NCBI RefSeq assembly: GCF_003672135.1
Contig: NC_039508.1
Coordinates: forward strand, 930,001-994,000
From: Ooceraea biroi
Taxonomy: Eukaryota > Arthropoda > Insecta > Hymenoptera > Formicidae
Direction: 5' to 3'
Length of the DNA: 64,000 bases
In this document: positions 52,434 to 64,000 of the stretch, piece after piece
Layout of the letters: each line of letters starts with the position of its first letter
How positions within the stretch are numbered: the first letter of the stretch is position 1
Program-made: the position numbers and the translations under genes
The notes under the pieces: model-generated
Databases searched by the model: none
The model's input: only the letters and a program-made list of their open reading frames with translations
What the model was told of the DNA's origin: nothing

Positions 52434-52731
52434 TCCCTACATCATGACTGACACGCACTTTAAAACAGTAAAAGAGGTCTGAAAAAGCATGACAACTTTA
52501 TCGATTCAAAACCACCATCGTCTTTTCGACCAGGAGATTCGATAGTTAAATCGAATAACGTAAATCAAAAGATGGACGAAAGTTATCGAAAATGATGGGG
52601 CAAATATTGTAAAGATTAATATATTATTTAATATATTAATATAATATATAAAATATATTTTCTCTCTTTTTCTGTAAAGTAACGTTTAAGTTTTTTTTTT
52701 TAAAAGGCGTCGAATTAATTTGTACACCTAA
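52406..52731 (+). mobile_element. Internally deleted mariner relic
   Basis: 326 bp between TA flanks. The left end CTAGGTGTACAAATTAATTC and right end (complement) TTAGGTGTACAAATTAATTC match at 19 of 20 bases and continue as GA(T/C)GCCTTT. Inside, around 52568-52618, the plus strand reads RWTKVIENDGAN, a remnant of a mariner transposase C-terminus without its normal stop. The ends match those at 46144-46363, so the two copies probably belong to related mariner families. Confidence 0.8.
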
Positions 52732-54210
52732 TATTATTCGCCAATTGAAGTTATCTCCTTCCGTCTTTCTCTCCTTTTTCTTGTACCAAGTAATGCTGAA
52801 ATGACGCTGTCCTTGGCATTCGCAATTTTCTTAAGCGTCCCTTTAATTCAGCACTTCTTCGTTCCAATCAGTCGTAAAACTGTGCGATAATTCTGTTTTC
52901 ATGCTGCAGCTCGTGATAAAATTAGAAAAGTCAATTAAAGTAGTCTATTCTGTGTCGAAATTATCTTTAGTTTTTGCCAGACATAAAAATACGACTCCGC
53001 ATGAAATCTGCAGAAATTTTATTACGAGTGTACTTAGAATAGATGACAATACTTTTGGAGTCATAAATAAATATTGAATTGAAAAAATGCAATAACTATG
53101 TATAGAAATATGTTATATATAATTTTTATTAAAATTAATAATCTTTAATCTTAGAAGTTTCATCTATTTTATCTATTCTCATTTAGTCTATCCTTTGTGA
53201 AGGGTGGAGCCGACATCTATCTTTGCCACCAAAAGGATGTCGGTCAAATATGGAGCTGTGTCGGCAACACTTTCCCGACATCTTCTTATTTAAAAAAAAA
53301 TATGTTATCATTAGCCTATTTTTCCAACACTAATAATATATTTTACCTCGCGTACATATTACATAATATTTCTATCGTTAATTGCAGCACGAAATTTAAT
53401 ACGAATCGATTATCAGAATCAACCCCTTCTATGAGTTTAATCACCTTTCACCAGATGGCGTTGTTTCCTACCCTTTACAAGACTATTACCTCTTTCAATT
53501 ACAATTATTATTACCATCAATTATACTATTAATCTGATCATCAGTATTGAATATATTAATTACCACGAGCACAAGAGAAAGTTATATTAATCAATTCCAT
53601 TAAAAGCAATGGTTAATAGCATTAAATAAACATTTTTCATTACGTCTCTTCGTAACTGAATGATCTTTTATTTTATGATAAAAGAAATAGGATAATATAA
53701 AAATACAAGCGATGATATAACACACAATTTTTTTCTTATATAGTTTAACTAAACAGACTAACTTTATCGGTTTATACTGAAAGAAATGTCATGAAAGTAA
53801 TTGCGCGTGCACTTAAAGCTTATATCAAACGATATGACGCAGAAAATTATAATCATAAGAAATCATAAGGCATTACAGTATACTTTTCAATTATTATAAA
53901 GATAAAAACTGAGGATATTAGCAGAAAGATATCGCTGCTTATCTATGGATGGAGTAATGAAATAGACTACACAAGATTCAACTTCACATGTGTTAATGTT
54001 ATTTATTAACTTAGTTTCACATACAATATTATGCGTGAACGATCAAACATTGTATAAACAAAATTTACAAAATAAAGTATAAGTCTTTACAGCTAAAAGC
54101 TACTAGAGTAGTAGTGGATCACATAGCTTCATACTTTTTCTCGGACTCAGCAAATATTGCTTCCCGAGACTATTTCCTTTTTTACTTTGAATTCTATCTC
54201 TCATGTTGTG

Positions 54211-54355
54211 TGTGTATGTGTGTGTATGTATATATATATATATGTATATTTATATTTATATATTTGCATTCATATTTATATTTATATATTTATATATTTA
54301 TATATATTCATATTTATATATTTATATATAAATATTATGCCAAGTATTATATATA
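54211..54355. repeat. (TG)n then (TA)n/TATTTA microsatellite
   Basis: Compound run of TG, TATG, TA and TATATTTA units. Confidence 0.85.
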
Positions 54356-54468
54356 AATAAGGTAGTTTTTGCTAATTTCTCCTAGCACTGGAATTATGGG
54401 AGGGAAATCGGGGGAATGAGGAGTTTCTCTCATCATACATAAGTATATTACATTCATTTAGATTTAAC

Positions 54469-54470
<2 letters not shown>

Positions 54471-54502
<32 letters not shown>
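54471..54502. repeat. (TC)16 microsatellite
   Basis: Uninterrupted TC dinucleotide repeat. Confidence 0.95.
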
Positions 54503-54505
<3 letters not shown>

Positions 54506-55726
54506 CACTCTCTTGTTCTCTCCTCTATCTTGTAAATATAAAATTATCATCTCTTATTGTAATACCACTGACAGTTGATATATAATACGTATTACATATC
54601 TGCAATAATATTCATATTATACATCGAAAGTGCATTCACATTTTTCTCCTAAATTTGTTAACTGCTAATGCGATCACGATAAGTCGTTTGTCCCTACTAG
54701 TAAAACAGTTTCATCCCTTTTGCTTTTCTCTTTCTTTTATTTGGTGCCACTCGCAATCATGTTCGCTCGCTAAAAGGATTCCGTTTCTCGTTTGTTTCTT
54801 CTCGATTCTCTCACACATGCACACTCCTCCGTTATATACACTTTTGCGCGCACATGCACACTGTACATTCCGTTACAGGGGATAAAAGTGGCCTGTATGC
54901 ACCGTTTCTTCGTTATATCTCTCTCAAAACACAACAAGCGAACGAGACGCTCCGTAAATACTCTACTTTTGATAAATAATAATAGCAATAAATATCTGCC
55001 GAAAACCTCGTGAATCTCACTCACGTTCCAATAACTATCGGTATATAATTCTCCAAAAAAGATTTACCGCGCACGCCTAATAGTTGTCCGTTCGATTAAA
55101 CCATCGCCAATAATCTTTTTAATCTAATTCTTCGTCCAGTCGGCGCGACACAACGCATACGCCCTTTAACGATGTAGGCCCTTCGTTAAATTCATGCTGT
55201 CGAGCTGAGCTAGCGAGAAAAGAATTTTATCTGCAAAAAATCTACTTTTTTTACTTAACTTTACACGAATAATAATAATAATGATTTTATGCGAAGAATC
55301 AAAGTTTGAATAAATGGATTAGCACGTTAAAGACAAATGCATATAGTCGTAGCATAAGATACTAGATTGAAAAATGATTTCTTTGTAATTTTTCTTTCAC
55401 ACATACAGTATTATATAAAGTATAAAAAAAACATGACATATATTAAATGTCTCACTTACATCACGTAATTACCCGTAAGAAATTTTTTTTAAGCTCTGTA
55501 CAAATATTCTTTTCTTCCTCCTCGCAATATTTCAAACAATCCAAACTACGAAAATTTCGATGTTGATGTTAAGATTATATAATACTCTCAATTTGTCCAA
55601 CTCGACAGCTCACATATTAATTAATACCATTCGCCGACATTCGCATCAGCATTAAACAATCCTGTTCATCGTCTATCAATCATACAACATAATTATCAGT
55701 AATGGGGAGGTGGGCGCGTACATATG

Positions 55727-55749
55727 TGTGTATATATATATATATATTT
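55727..55749. repeat. (TA)n microsatellite
   Basis: TGTGTG leading into an uninterrupted TA run. Confidence 0.8.
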
Positions 55750-56143
55750 ACAATATCATGGAAAATGTACAAAGGACATCGGCACTACAGTATATATTCT
55801 CGTTTTTTTTAAGACGTTTGATTCTTGCGTATATGTCACTGAGGTAAAAGTTTTCACTGGTTTTTAAGCTACAATCACTCTCGCATTGGACGCTTGGGAG
55901 AGTGAAGGGACAAGTACTCTCGGCAAGCTGGTTTTCACATCAATCCCAGAGGAGAAAAACTAGCGAAGACCTATACGTTAAATTGAGAGCCAGTTTTATA
56001 AAAGTCAACATCGATCGAACTGAAAAATTACAGCAGAAATACATTTTGTTGATTACTTTCATATTTCAGACAAATATTTATTGAGTAGAAATGTAGTAAC
56101 TTGTTGCATGATTGCATTTCTCAAAAACTATTACCATATATTT

Positions 56144-56207
56144 ATTGTTAAATAATTAACAATTAAACATTGTTAAATAATTAATAATTAAACATTGTTA
56201 AATAATG
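56144..56207. repeat. 25-bp tandem repeat, 2.5 copies
   Basis: ATTGTTAAATAATTAA begins units at 56144 and 56169, and a partial unit at 56194; the first two units end AATTAAAC. Confidence 0.85.
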
Positions 56208-59200
56208 AAAAAAATTTCATATTATGAAGAGTAATCAAATTGTTTAAAAATTAGAAATAATTAATTAGCAAAATTATTTCCATTTGAATTTTAAGTTAAA
56301 TGGATTCGTATGCAAATCAGCTCTGAAACTTTCTTGTTCAGTCAACTTTTCCAAAAGTGACCCTCAATTATTCTCTCCGAGACAAAGAAAATTGAATAAA
56401 ATTATTAGTATCTTAACGTTAAACGGTCCCGTTGTGTGTACAGTGACGCCAGCCATTCTTCGATTTTTTCTATTATCTTATTTTTTCTTCATTTTCGTAT
56501 AGTACATTTTACCGAAAACGTGCTGATTTCGAAAAATTGTCGTTCGCGGCTGGTGTGATATGTCTTTCGCCATTCATTAAATAAAACGTTGCGTTGCGAT
56601 GTGCAACGCTTCTTGGTCACGATGAAATGCCACGAATCGCGGGAAGCGAGAGATAACTTTATTCATAAGTTAAGAGCGATTCTCCTCTGTCGAAGATTTC
56701 TTTGACATTGTGAAACTTAGCGAGTAATATGTGATATCGCGAGCTTTTGATTTACTTTGATATATAATTGTCCTTAAGTAGAGACGCGCACACGGCTTGA
56801 TTAGGACTTTGTTTGCGGAAAGATCCTTCACGAAAGGATCGTGATATCAACTCGCAGATATCCGGTCACATCAAGCAGTTGCCTTTTGATATAGAGCAGT
56901 TCCGATTTAATCTCAGAGCACAAACCTATGTTTACGGATTCGCGTTTCTGCGCATATTTAACACGTTTCCTGCCAAGTTTTAAGTAGTTGTCATTTTCAG
57001 CATGTGTACCAAAAACGTTATAGAGTTTGATAAATATGTAAAACTTATCTATTTTTATACTTTTTGAGCTGGAAATTAATTTTTTTAGCAGAGTAAATAG
57101 TGAAACTAACAAACATGATCATGAAGCATATAATAGTGATACGAAGAAAAAAATTATTTTCTTACATTTTATTTACCAATGATAAAAATATCAGTTGACC
57201 TGAAAATGAGTTTCAGTGTATACCGAAAATGATATACGCGGTAGGGAACGTGTTAAATGTTTCCCCGTGAATTCGTTACTTCGTCGATTGTTCTTATACA
57301 TCCGCGCTGCATTCGTCATTAATGCACGACGATTATCGTTACGGTTGACATATATTTACAGGCATAATATAACATTAAAAAATCTGTGCGGACCCGTTTC
57401 GTAGTTAAGTATTATGCAGCTGATACTGTCGTGACGTTTCTTAACGCCGATCAGGATCAAGATTCAGGATGCGCGGGTGCGTTCGTTCAAGGAAATGAAA
57501 AAACCACGAGTCGCGAAAAAACGTGAATCAAGAATCACGCGATGTGTTTTGATACTTGCATCTTCTTTATTGTCTATCATACGTTTTCGAAAGCTATCTC
57601 GAAAATGCAGATGTGAAGTTGAGATTTTTATCGCAGCTTCGAGTCTGCCGTTCCTCGTGAACGATCACTATATCATTCCTGAAATTAGAATTGAATCCCA
57701 ACACGTTTAATGTAACACTCGTTTGCACTTTGAAGAAGTATATTTGCCACTCCGATGCGTCATGCTGTGCGATCAAGATACTAATTACCGAATTTCTTAA
57801 GGGGAAACGTAAAGACAAAACGTCCTTTTTAATGAATTTCAAATCAATGACAAATTTTAAGTTTTACCACAAAATTTCATCGTTTTTATTTCATCGTCAG
57901 CACTATGTGATTTTTTTAGCAATCTAAAGATCTAGAGATTTGTTATTCGATCCAAAGAATCTGGATGAATTTAAAACGACGATAAAAATCAATTGCTCAT
58001 GTGTACCCGTTAAAAATTTGGAAATCGCAAATCTGTTTCTGCAGCGGTTTCCAGATTGCTTCGCTATTGTATACAAAATCGACCCGTGAATTATTCAGTC
58101 GTAGCGTGTTCCACGTCTATGTTATTAGAGAAACACCGTTAAAAAAATGATCGCGCAGGTCAAAAGCATCCTGCGGGACACATGTAGATTTAAAATGCTT
58201 CAACGAGCTTGTGTGGCGCGACGTTGTCGCGATAAAACAAGCATTCACGTTCCGTGTATAGCCGTCTAAAACAATGCATTACTCTCTAGGGGTAGTATGT
58301 AGGGGTAGTAATGAAGGTTCGTTCGCAAAAATATTTTTTTAAAACTATACACGTCTGCTTACGATCGCCTAAAATATGTTGGTGCGAGTATAGTATTTTC
58401 AGGAATCATTCCGGCGTCTCCGAACATCGGCGCGCCGATGATAAACGTGATTTCCCTTCTGTCAGTTGAAAAACGCCTATGGAAAATTATCACTCCCGTC
58501 TTCTTACTCTCTGTACGTGGTTACATACATATATGTAGGGTATAAATAATCTAAGAACGCATGCTATGTGTAGGCCTGTTCCGTATAATAATAAATCGGC
58601 CATAGTATATATATTTCTTGCGTTTTATATCCCTCTTTCTCTCTCTTTCTCTCGCTATTGATTATGCAATTACAGTTTTACATGCCCGATCGCATTGTCC
58701 TATTAAGTGTAAATACAATCATCGCAAACAGAAGCACCGAAGTTGTTGTAACGAATGTTATGATCGTTTAGGCTTTACCGGTAAATTTACGAGAAAGAAA
58801 ACGATAGTAAAATGCTATTTATAGTGTTACGTATGAGACCGTTGTACAAAACGGCTGTACATTTAGCATCGCGTTCCCATGGCCATCGTTTCCGCATTCA
58901 GAGAATCGAGAAACGCGTTTTCGGTTTAATAGATCATAGACGAGCGTTTTGATTATGTCATCAGGAGACGCTTCTCATATAATCATACGATACTATGAGC
59001 GTCTTGAAGCGTATCGATTAAGCTGCATGACAGGAAAAAAGCTTGAACGTTTTCATGTAGGGTCTTTTACTCGGAGATAAATCCTCTTAACAATTCTGGA
59101 AAATCCTGACTGTCCGAATGCAAGTCACAGCGCGAGCGCCAAGATTTAATATGCGTTATACACTCGAGATGATTCCTACACAACGGCCTTTATTATAGCC

Positions 59201-59407
59201 GCGTTAATGTGATCGTAGCATCACGTATTTCTGCATCAACAGATCTTATGAATCTCTCGCCGTCGGAATCACAATAAAATCCACATTGGTTGCACCAAAT
59301 TATATCGCTATTGTGTCGCGATCGCTCTTAATGCAAGTTATCAGTTCAAGCAAACGAAAGTGTGTGTCGATCGATAATTTATGAGGAAAGGACGTGTACT
59401 TTGTAAA

Positions 59408-59424
59408 TTTATTAATAATTTATT
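59408..59424 (-). promoter_or_regulatory. Candidate polyadenylation signals of the PWWP gene
   Basis: Two minus-strand AATAAA hexamers (59408-59413 and 59419-59424) about 130-145 bases past the stop codon at 59554-59556. Confidence 0.45.
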
Positions 59425-59553
59425 AAACTGAAGCTGACTAATTACATTTCTGCGCGAAGATCTTCCTGCGGACCTCGCGATTTATGACAGATGTGAGTCG
59501 TCGATTTTCAGGACGTTCGCACTAACACGCTAAACGACCGCGATCGACGCGGA

Positions 59554-62500
59554 TCACCGGCATTGTTTCTGTTCGGCTTTGGCATGGTCCACGGTGGCCA
59601 CGACTCTCTTCGACGACCTCTTAGCCTCCGACTTGCCAGCGCTGCTGATGCCCTTCGAGCTGGTTGCCGGCGACGTCACCTTCGATGATTTTTTGATATC
59701 TTTCTGGTCGCTGGAGGCCTCCGTCATCTTGTCCAGTTCCGCCATCGCCTCTTGTATCGCGTTTTCCAATTGCATATTCAATTTACGACTTCTAGAAAAA
59801 TAGGGGAAGAACGAGAAAATCGTACAGTTAGTACAGAGGTGATTACCAGCGATCCGCTGTGTGCGATTCGATCATTTAGAACAACAGTAAAATGGTCTAG
59901 AAGCTAACACAATCGCGACTAAAAGGCCAAGTATCAATGAATGGCGATGTTGGGATACACTAATATTAACGTGTATTATAATAATTTCTTGCTGAAAAGA
60001 AAACAAAATAATTTACAGAAATATTAGATCTTTTCTTCAATCGAGAAAGATACGGATTGTTAATGCAGAATGTTTTTAATACACATCTGCACGATCGCCT
60101 ATCGTCGCGTGTTATAGCAACTGGGATTACATGTTTAATGTAGAATAAAAAGAAAAGGGAATGAGAAGAAAGATGGCTGAGATTGAAGTAGAACCACTTA
60201 ATATATTAATGTCTAAGCACGTAAGAGTATCAATATCCTTTTAGCGTTAACGAGAATTTATATTGAACCGCAGCTACGCAATAAGCTACGCAGGGTAGAT
60301 TTAATTGGCTGTTGGCTTACTAATAGATGCTATACAATTACGTTCATCGACAGTAAGAGCTCTCCAGTCCAACGAGAGGGAAGATTATCGCTATTAGAAA
60401 CGAATTTATTAATAACTGAGATACACGTTCGTGTATCTATATCTATTCTATCTTTTAATAATACGATCCAAGTGAGAATATCTTGTGATCTGTCTCGCGT
60501 AACGCTTATCTCACTCTTCGTTCATTACTTCCTTTCAAAATATACAATCGCGCTTAATTAAAATTTAATAAAAAATTCATATACCATTGTATGCGATCTC
60601 TAAAATAAAATAAAGTAATGCAACTCTACTTTTTAATATTTAATAATGCTAAAGAAAAGTAGGAATTAACGTATCTGTGTTGCGCGCGGTTCCAAAATCG
60701 AATGCCGGTCGAGAAAAAAATTTGGGCACGTAAATACTCAGGCACATCTCCCGTTCTATTTCCCTCTCAACTTTTGCATCAACGCGAAATCTATCGAAGC
60801 AAGACATCTATAAGAGGCTCTCATCTTTCGACAGTTCATCCCCGTCGGGGTGAGTGACTCACTTCCTAAATTTTTTACGGGCACGATGGTGCGCCTCGAG
60901 GCCTTCGGAGAGGGATTTGAGGGCCTTGACATCAACTTGGGTGCGACCGCCCCCGCCCCCGTACCACCGGACCCAAACCATCATAGAACCCGGGGGGCCC
61001 AGCGACTCGACTTTCCCCGGCCAGGCCGGACTTCCTCTTGCTGCGCCCCACACTAGGTCACCGACCATCAGTTTCCATTGGTTTCCGTCGTCTACGTCCT
61101 TTGTCTCAGCTACTGAGGGTTTCAAAGAAGGTACGATATTTTTCAGAGATTCGCAATCTCGGCTAAATTTCGCGTGATTTAAGTAATATAAAAAAGCCCA
61201 TCTCCGAGAATATACTTTTGTACAGATATATTAGATTGGAGAAATTATCGCAGAGTGTAAACGAGATAATTTTCAGGAATCGCACAGTACACACTGATTT
61301 ATTAATAAAACATCAATTAATAGAATTGCAAATATTTTTAATTAGAAAAGAATTTCACGTTTCCTTCCTCGTTACCGCAAATCTAATTATTTTATTACTC
61401 ATTATTACTCATTAGTTTTGATAAACTTGATATATTTTTCATCACACACATAATTTATCTTCTTTACAAATTTTAGACAGAAAACGAATGAACTTTGTTC
61501 AATGTACATAAAAAGTATAACAATATAATGTAAAGCGTTTAATTTATAATACGCGCCAAGAAATAAATTTGACATAAATATTTGCAAATTTGCAATTACC
61601 GAAACCATTTCAGCTTAATTACTTTACGAAACACGTGTATATAAAAATACACGACATATATCGTGACACAACGCTGCGTAACTTCTATCTGATATATTTG
61701 TATCGATCTCGATTAAGATGTGCAAACGCATAAAACAGCAAAACGTTCCGGTGTGCTTATGCTGCGTGTCGCAGAGAGATGTTCGAAACTGATGGTTCAA
61801 CCGCTACTCGTCCAATCGTAACAATGTGCTTTTTGCTCGCATGTGTGCTCGTTAAAAAATGATTAGTAGCTTCATTCAATGGTGGTAGGCGAGATCAGAG
61901 GCAGAATGAAATATCAGATGGTTCGGACACATGCAATGATTTTTGCCAATATGAATATTACCCGTTCCAAATTTCCTTCTCCACAGTAAAAAAAAAAAAC
62001 TATACATAAGCATTTATGAGAACTCATAATGTGTATTTATATTTCGCAGAAAAAACCAGATTTTACGGTTTTGATAAATTACAAAAATCGATTTTTCTAT
62101 TAATGTTAGTTCTCTGACGTGGAAACAAGAAAAATATAAAGCTTATACAATAATCCATTCAGTTCTGAATGTGATCGCATTAAATATAACGGAACAATTG
62201 CATTTACCGCGCCGTTTCAGATATGTAATCCAACTTTATACACCATTGTTAATGCTGTGTATTTTCATGTGCCATTATTATGCTGCAAACGCACTTCAAT
62301 TTCAATCCGCTGCGGAATAATTCGGAAAAAAATCCGATCTCCGTCGTCGGGAATATGCACATGCTGTACGTAAAGTATGAGGATGTATATGTACAAGGTA
62401 CGTCGCAATAACACACGGTAGTGAGCCACACCCCTTCCGAAATGAACATATGATTCAAGCCCCTCGGCCACTCGGATGAGAATGTAATTGCAGGGGTATT

Positions 62501-63791
62501 AACAAACCTGACAGCCAATTAGTAAACGCAAAAAAGAAACCGCCGAGGACATTATTTACAAATGTCAGAACAGTTATTTCTTCACTTCCGCAAGCGACGC
62601 TGGAGACTCGTACACGATGATGAACGATTGTTTTAATATTAGTGCCACTTACCTGCTGTCCTCGATTTCTCGTTAACATAATTAATAAGGCGACGTTACA
62701 ACGAATGAGTTGCTATTATAGATCGATACGGAAAATTCGGTTTGCATAAAATATTATGCATCCTTCCGAATATAAAATCTCGATATTAAGAGAGAAGCAA
62801 TCTTCCTTGACCCAGCTCCTCGTCCAATTTGAGCGGAACGCGAGAATTTCGAATAAAAAGCGAAACAAGCTGCTATCAAAGCAATTGCAATGCAGCACGC
62901 ATTTCACCATGCAACTACACTGACAAGCATGCATGAGCGGAATGAATAAACTGATTGAATGAATAAAGGATTATGAAAAGGAAATGGTGACATGGTGGAG
63001 ATTATGATTGAAGCAGCAAGCCGAGTTAGATAATGCCAATGATAGATTAGACAGTTTGATGCCAATGATAGACAAGTGTTACGAGCACTTTATTTATTTT
63101 TCTATATTACAGACGATTTAACGATTGAAAGAGAAATTATCATTTGAAAAGCATTCTTAATAATAAAATTCATACAATAATTATACAGTGAGTAACTGAA
63201 AACATCTTTTTTTTATTTCGTAAACGATTAAAAGATAATACGAATAAATTGATGATTGATAAATAAAATGATTGATGTTTTACATTTCTCACTGTCACGC
63301 AAAGAGCAACTATTAAACATCCTACTGAAGAAACCTTCTACGACATGTTATATTAAAATCTCAACTTACCTAATGAACTAACGGTTACATTAAATTATGA
63401 GATATGTAATATGTAAATTAATATTCACAATTCGCCAAAATATCGATTTTAAATATATTATTCATTAAAAATTTTTTAAATTTTTATGTATATATTAATT
63501 TTATAAATCTCCATGGTATTTTTTCTCTCATATTTCCTCGATTATCGTGAAAGTTTCTTCGTAGAATATTTTTACTACTACAAGCGGGAATACTTTGACT
63601 ACTCGTGTACAATTAACGTCTAAGAGTACCATACAATACTGACCATCTTGGTCTTCATGCAGAGTAGAATGCATGGAATGGATGGAGTCCAGCTTTCGCT
63701 TGATTCCGCGGCCGAGGGCATGTTCCCTGCCCTCGCACCTCACCGTGCTCACCACACCTTCGGCTTGCTTCAACGTCTCTGACGTATAGAT
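59554..63791 (-). CDS. sba: PWWP-domain chromatin protein, C-terminal exons (MBD5/MBD6, six-banded-like), partial
   Basis: Three exons in transcript order: 63791-63644, 61112-60863, 59791-59554; 636 nt in frame (211 codons plus stop), with phases 1 and 2 agreeing at the two junctions. The middle exon encodes a PWWP domain: VGDLVWGAARG, then SPAWPGKV (the PWWP core as PAWP), VWVRWYGGGG and GLEAHHRARKKFRK. The last exon continues SRKLNMQLENAIQEAMAELD, then a Ser/Lys-rich tail. PWWP folds bind DNA and methylated histone H3 (often H3K36me). PWWP followed by a coil like LExAIxEAMxELDKM resembles the C-terminus of vertebrate MBD5/MBD6 and Drosophila sba, which associate with the BAP1-type H2A deubiquitinase complex; that identity is from memory of the family and less certain than the PWWP call. 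The first listed exon (ending GIKRKLDSIHSMHS...HEDQD) carries a basic segment. Introns 59792-60862 and 61113-63643 hold no other exon that I could see. The 5' part, including any MBD domain, lies beyond the window. Confidence 0.82.
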
Positions 63792-64000
63792 CTGTCAAAT
63801 ACAACTCGATCAACTCAGGCACAAGCCTACCAATCGCATGCTAATATCATTTCAATGTATCAAAGTGCCGACGTATCATCTTTATCTTATTTAAATCCCG
63901 TTTCACGATCCACAATGATTTTATGGCATCTCCCGACCGAGCATAGGAGACAGGAGCGCTTCTGCAAAATTTAATTTAAATTTGCCAAAGTGGAAATAAT
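63792..64000. other. Intron of the PWWP gene at the window edge
   Basis: Begins with a good minus-strand acceptor (GTATTTGACAG, directly before the exon ending at 63791). No further exon was recognised before the edge. Confidence 0.6.

Larger units (their letters stand above)
52732..59407. other. AT-rich region downstream of the PWWP gene
   Basis: No protein-coding gene recognised. It holds TG/TA microsatellites (54211-54355), a (TC)n run (54471-54502), a (TA)n run (55727-55749) and a 25-bp tandem repeat (56144-56207). Part of it could be an extended 3' UTR of the PWWP gene if transcription passes the first poly(A) signals; sequence alone does not show this. Confidence 0.5.

Noticed and set aside
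1..64000. tRNA, rRNA, CRISPR arrays and endogenous viral genes
   Set aside because: No convincing tRNA B-box context, rRNA, regularly spaced repeats or viral-type coding regions were seen by eye. A covariance-model scan could still find small RNAs.

Overview
This is eukaryotic nuclear DNA, almost certainly from an insect and most likely an ant or other aculeate hymenopteran. The evidence is compact multi-exon genes with GT-AG introns, AT-rich spacers broken by stretches dense in CpG (CpG is not depleted, as is usual in Hymenoptera), and several mariner-type relics, including a DUF4817-type element of a kind common in ants. The species assignment is inference. No bacterial operon, CRISPR array, rRNA or convincing tRNA was seen.

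Three real genes are visible, all on the minus strand. (1) About 0.6-5.7 kb: a mitochondrial Na+/Ca2+ exchanger (NCLX/SLC8B1 family). Eight exons join in frame to 568 codons and lack only the N-terminal leader. (2) 9.1-13.2 kb: a complete four-exon UDP-glycosyltransferase of 526 residues with signal peptide, UGT signature, C-terminal membrane anchor and KKxx ER-retrieval tail. (3) 59.5-63.8 kb: the last three recognised coding exons of a PWWP-domain protein resembling MBD5/MBD6 and Drosophila six-banded (sba); its 5' part lies beyond the right edge. The three have unrelated jobs (mitochondrial calcium efflux, detoxification or conjugation in the ER, chromatin) and nothing suggests that they work together.

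Between the UGT and the PWWP gene lies about 46 kb with no recognisable protein-coding gene. Its left end, 13.96-17.82 kb, is a transposon cluster. A TTAA-ended element with terminal inverted repeats of about 230 bp was split by a second element with CCCAGATAGCACA ends, and that was itself invaded by a DUF4817-type Tc1/mariner-superfamily element with a broken transposase. Two further MITE-like elements follow at once. Two small internally deleted mariner copies sit at 46.1 and 52.4 kb. The rest is spacer or unrecognised intronic/regulatory DNA with microsatellites, short tandem repeats and a few diverged low-copy repeats. An 82-bp perfect palindrome lies between genes 1 and 2.

Exon joins were made by hand from splice signals, reading-frame phase and family knowledge. 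No database search was run.
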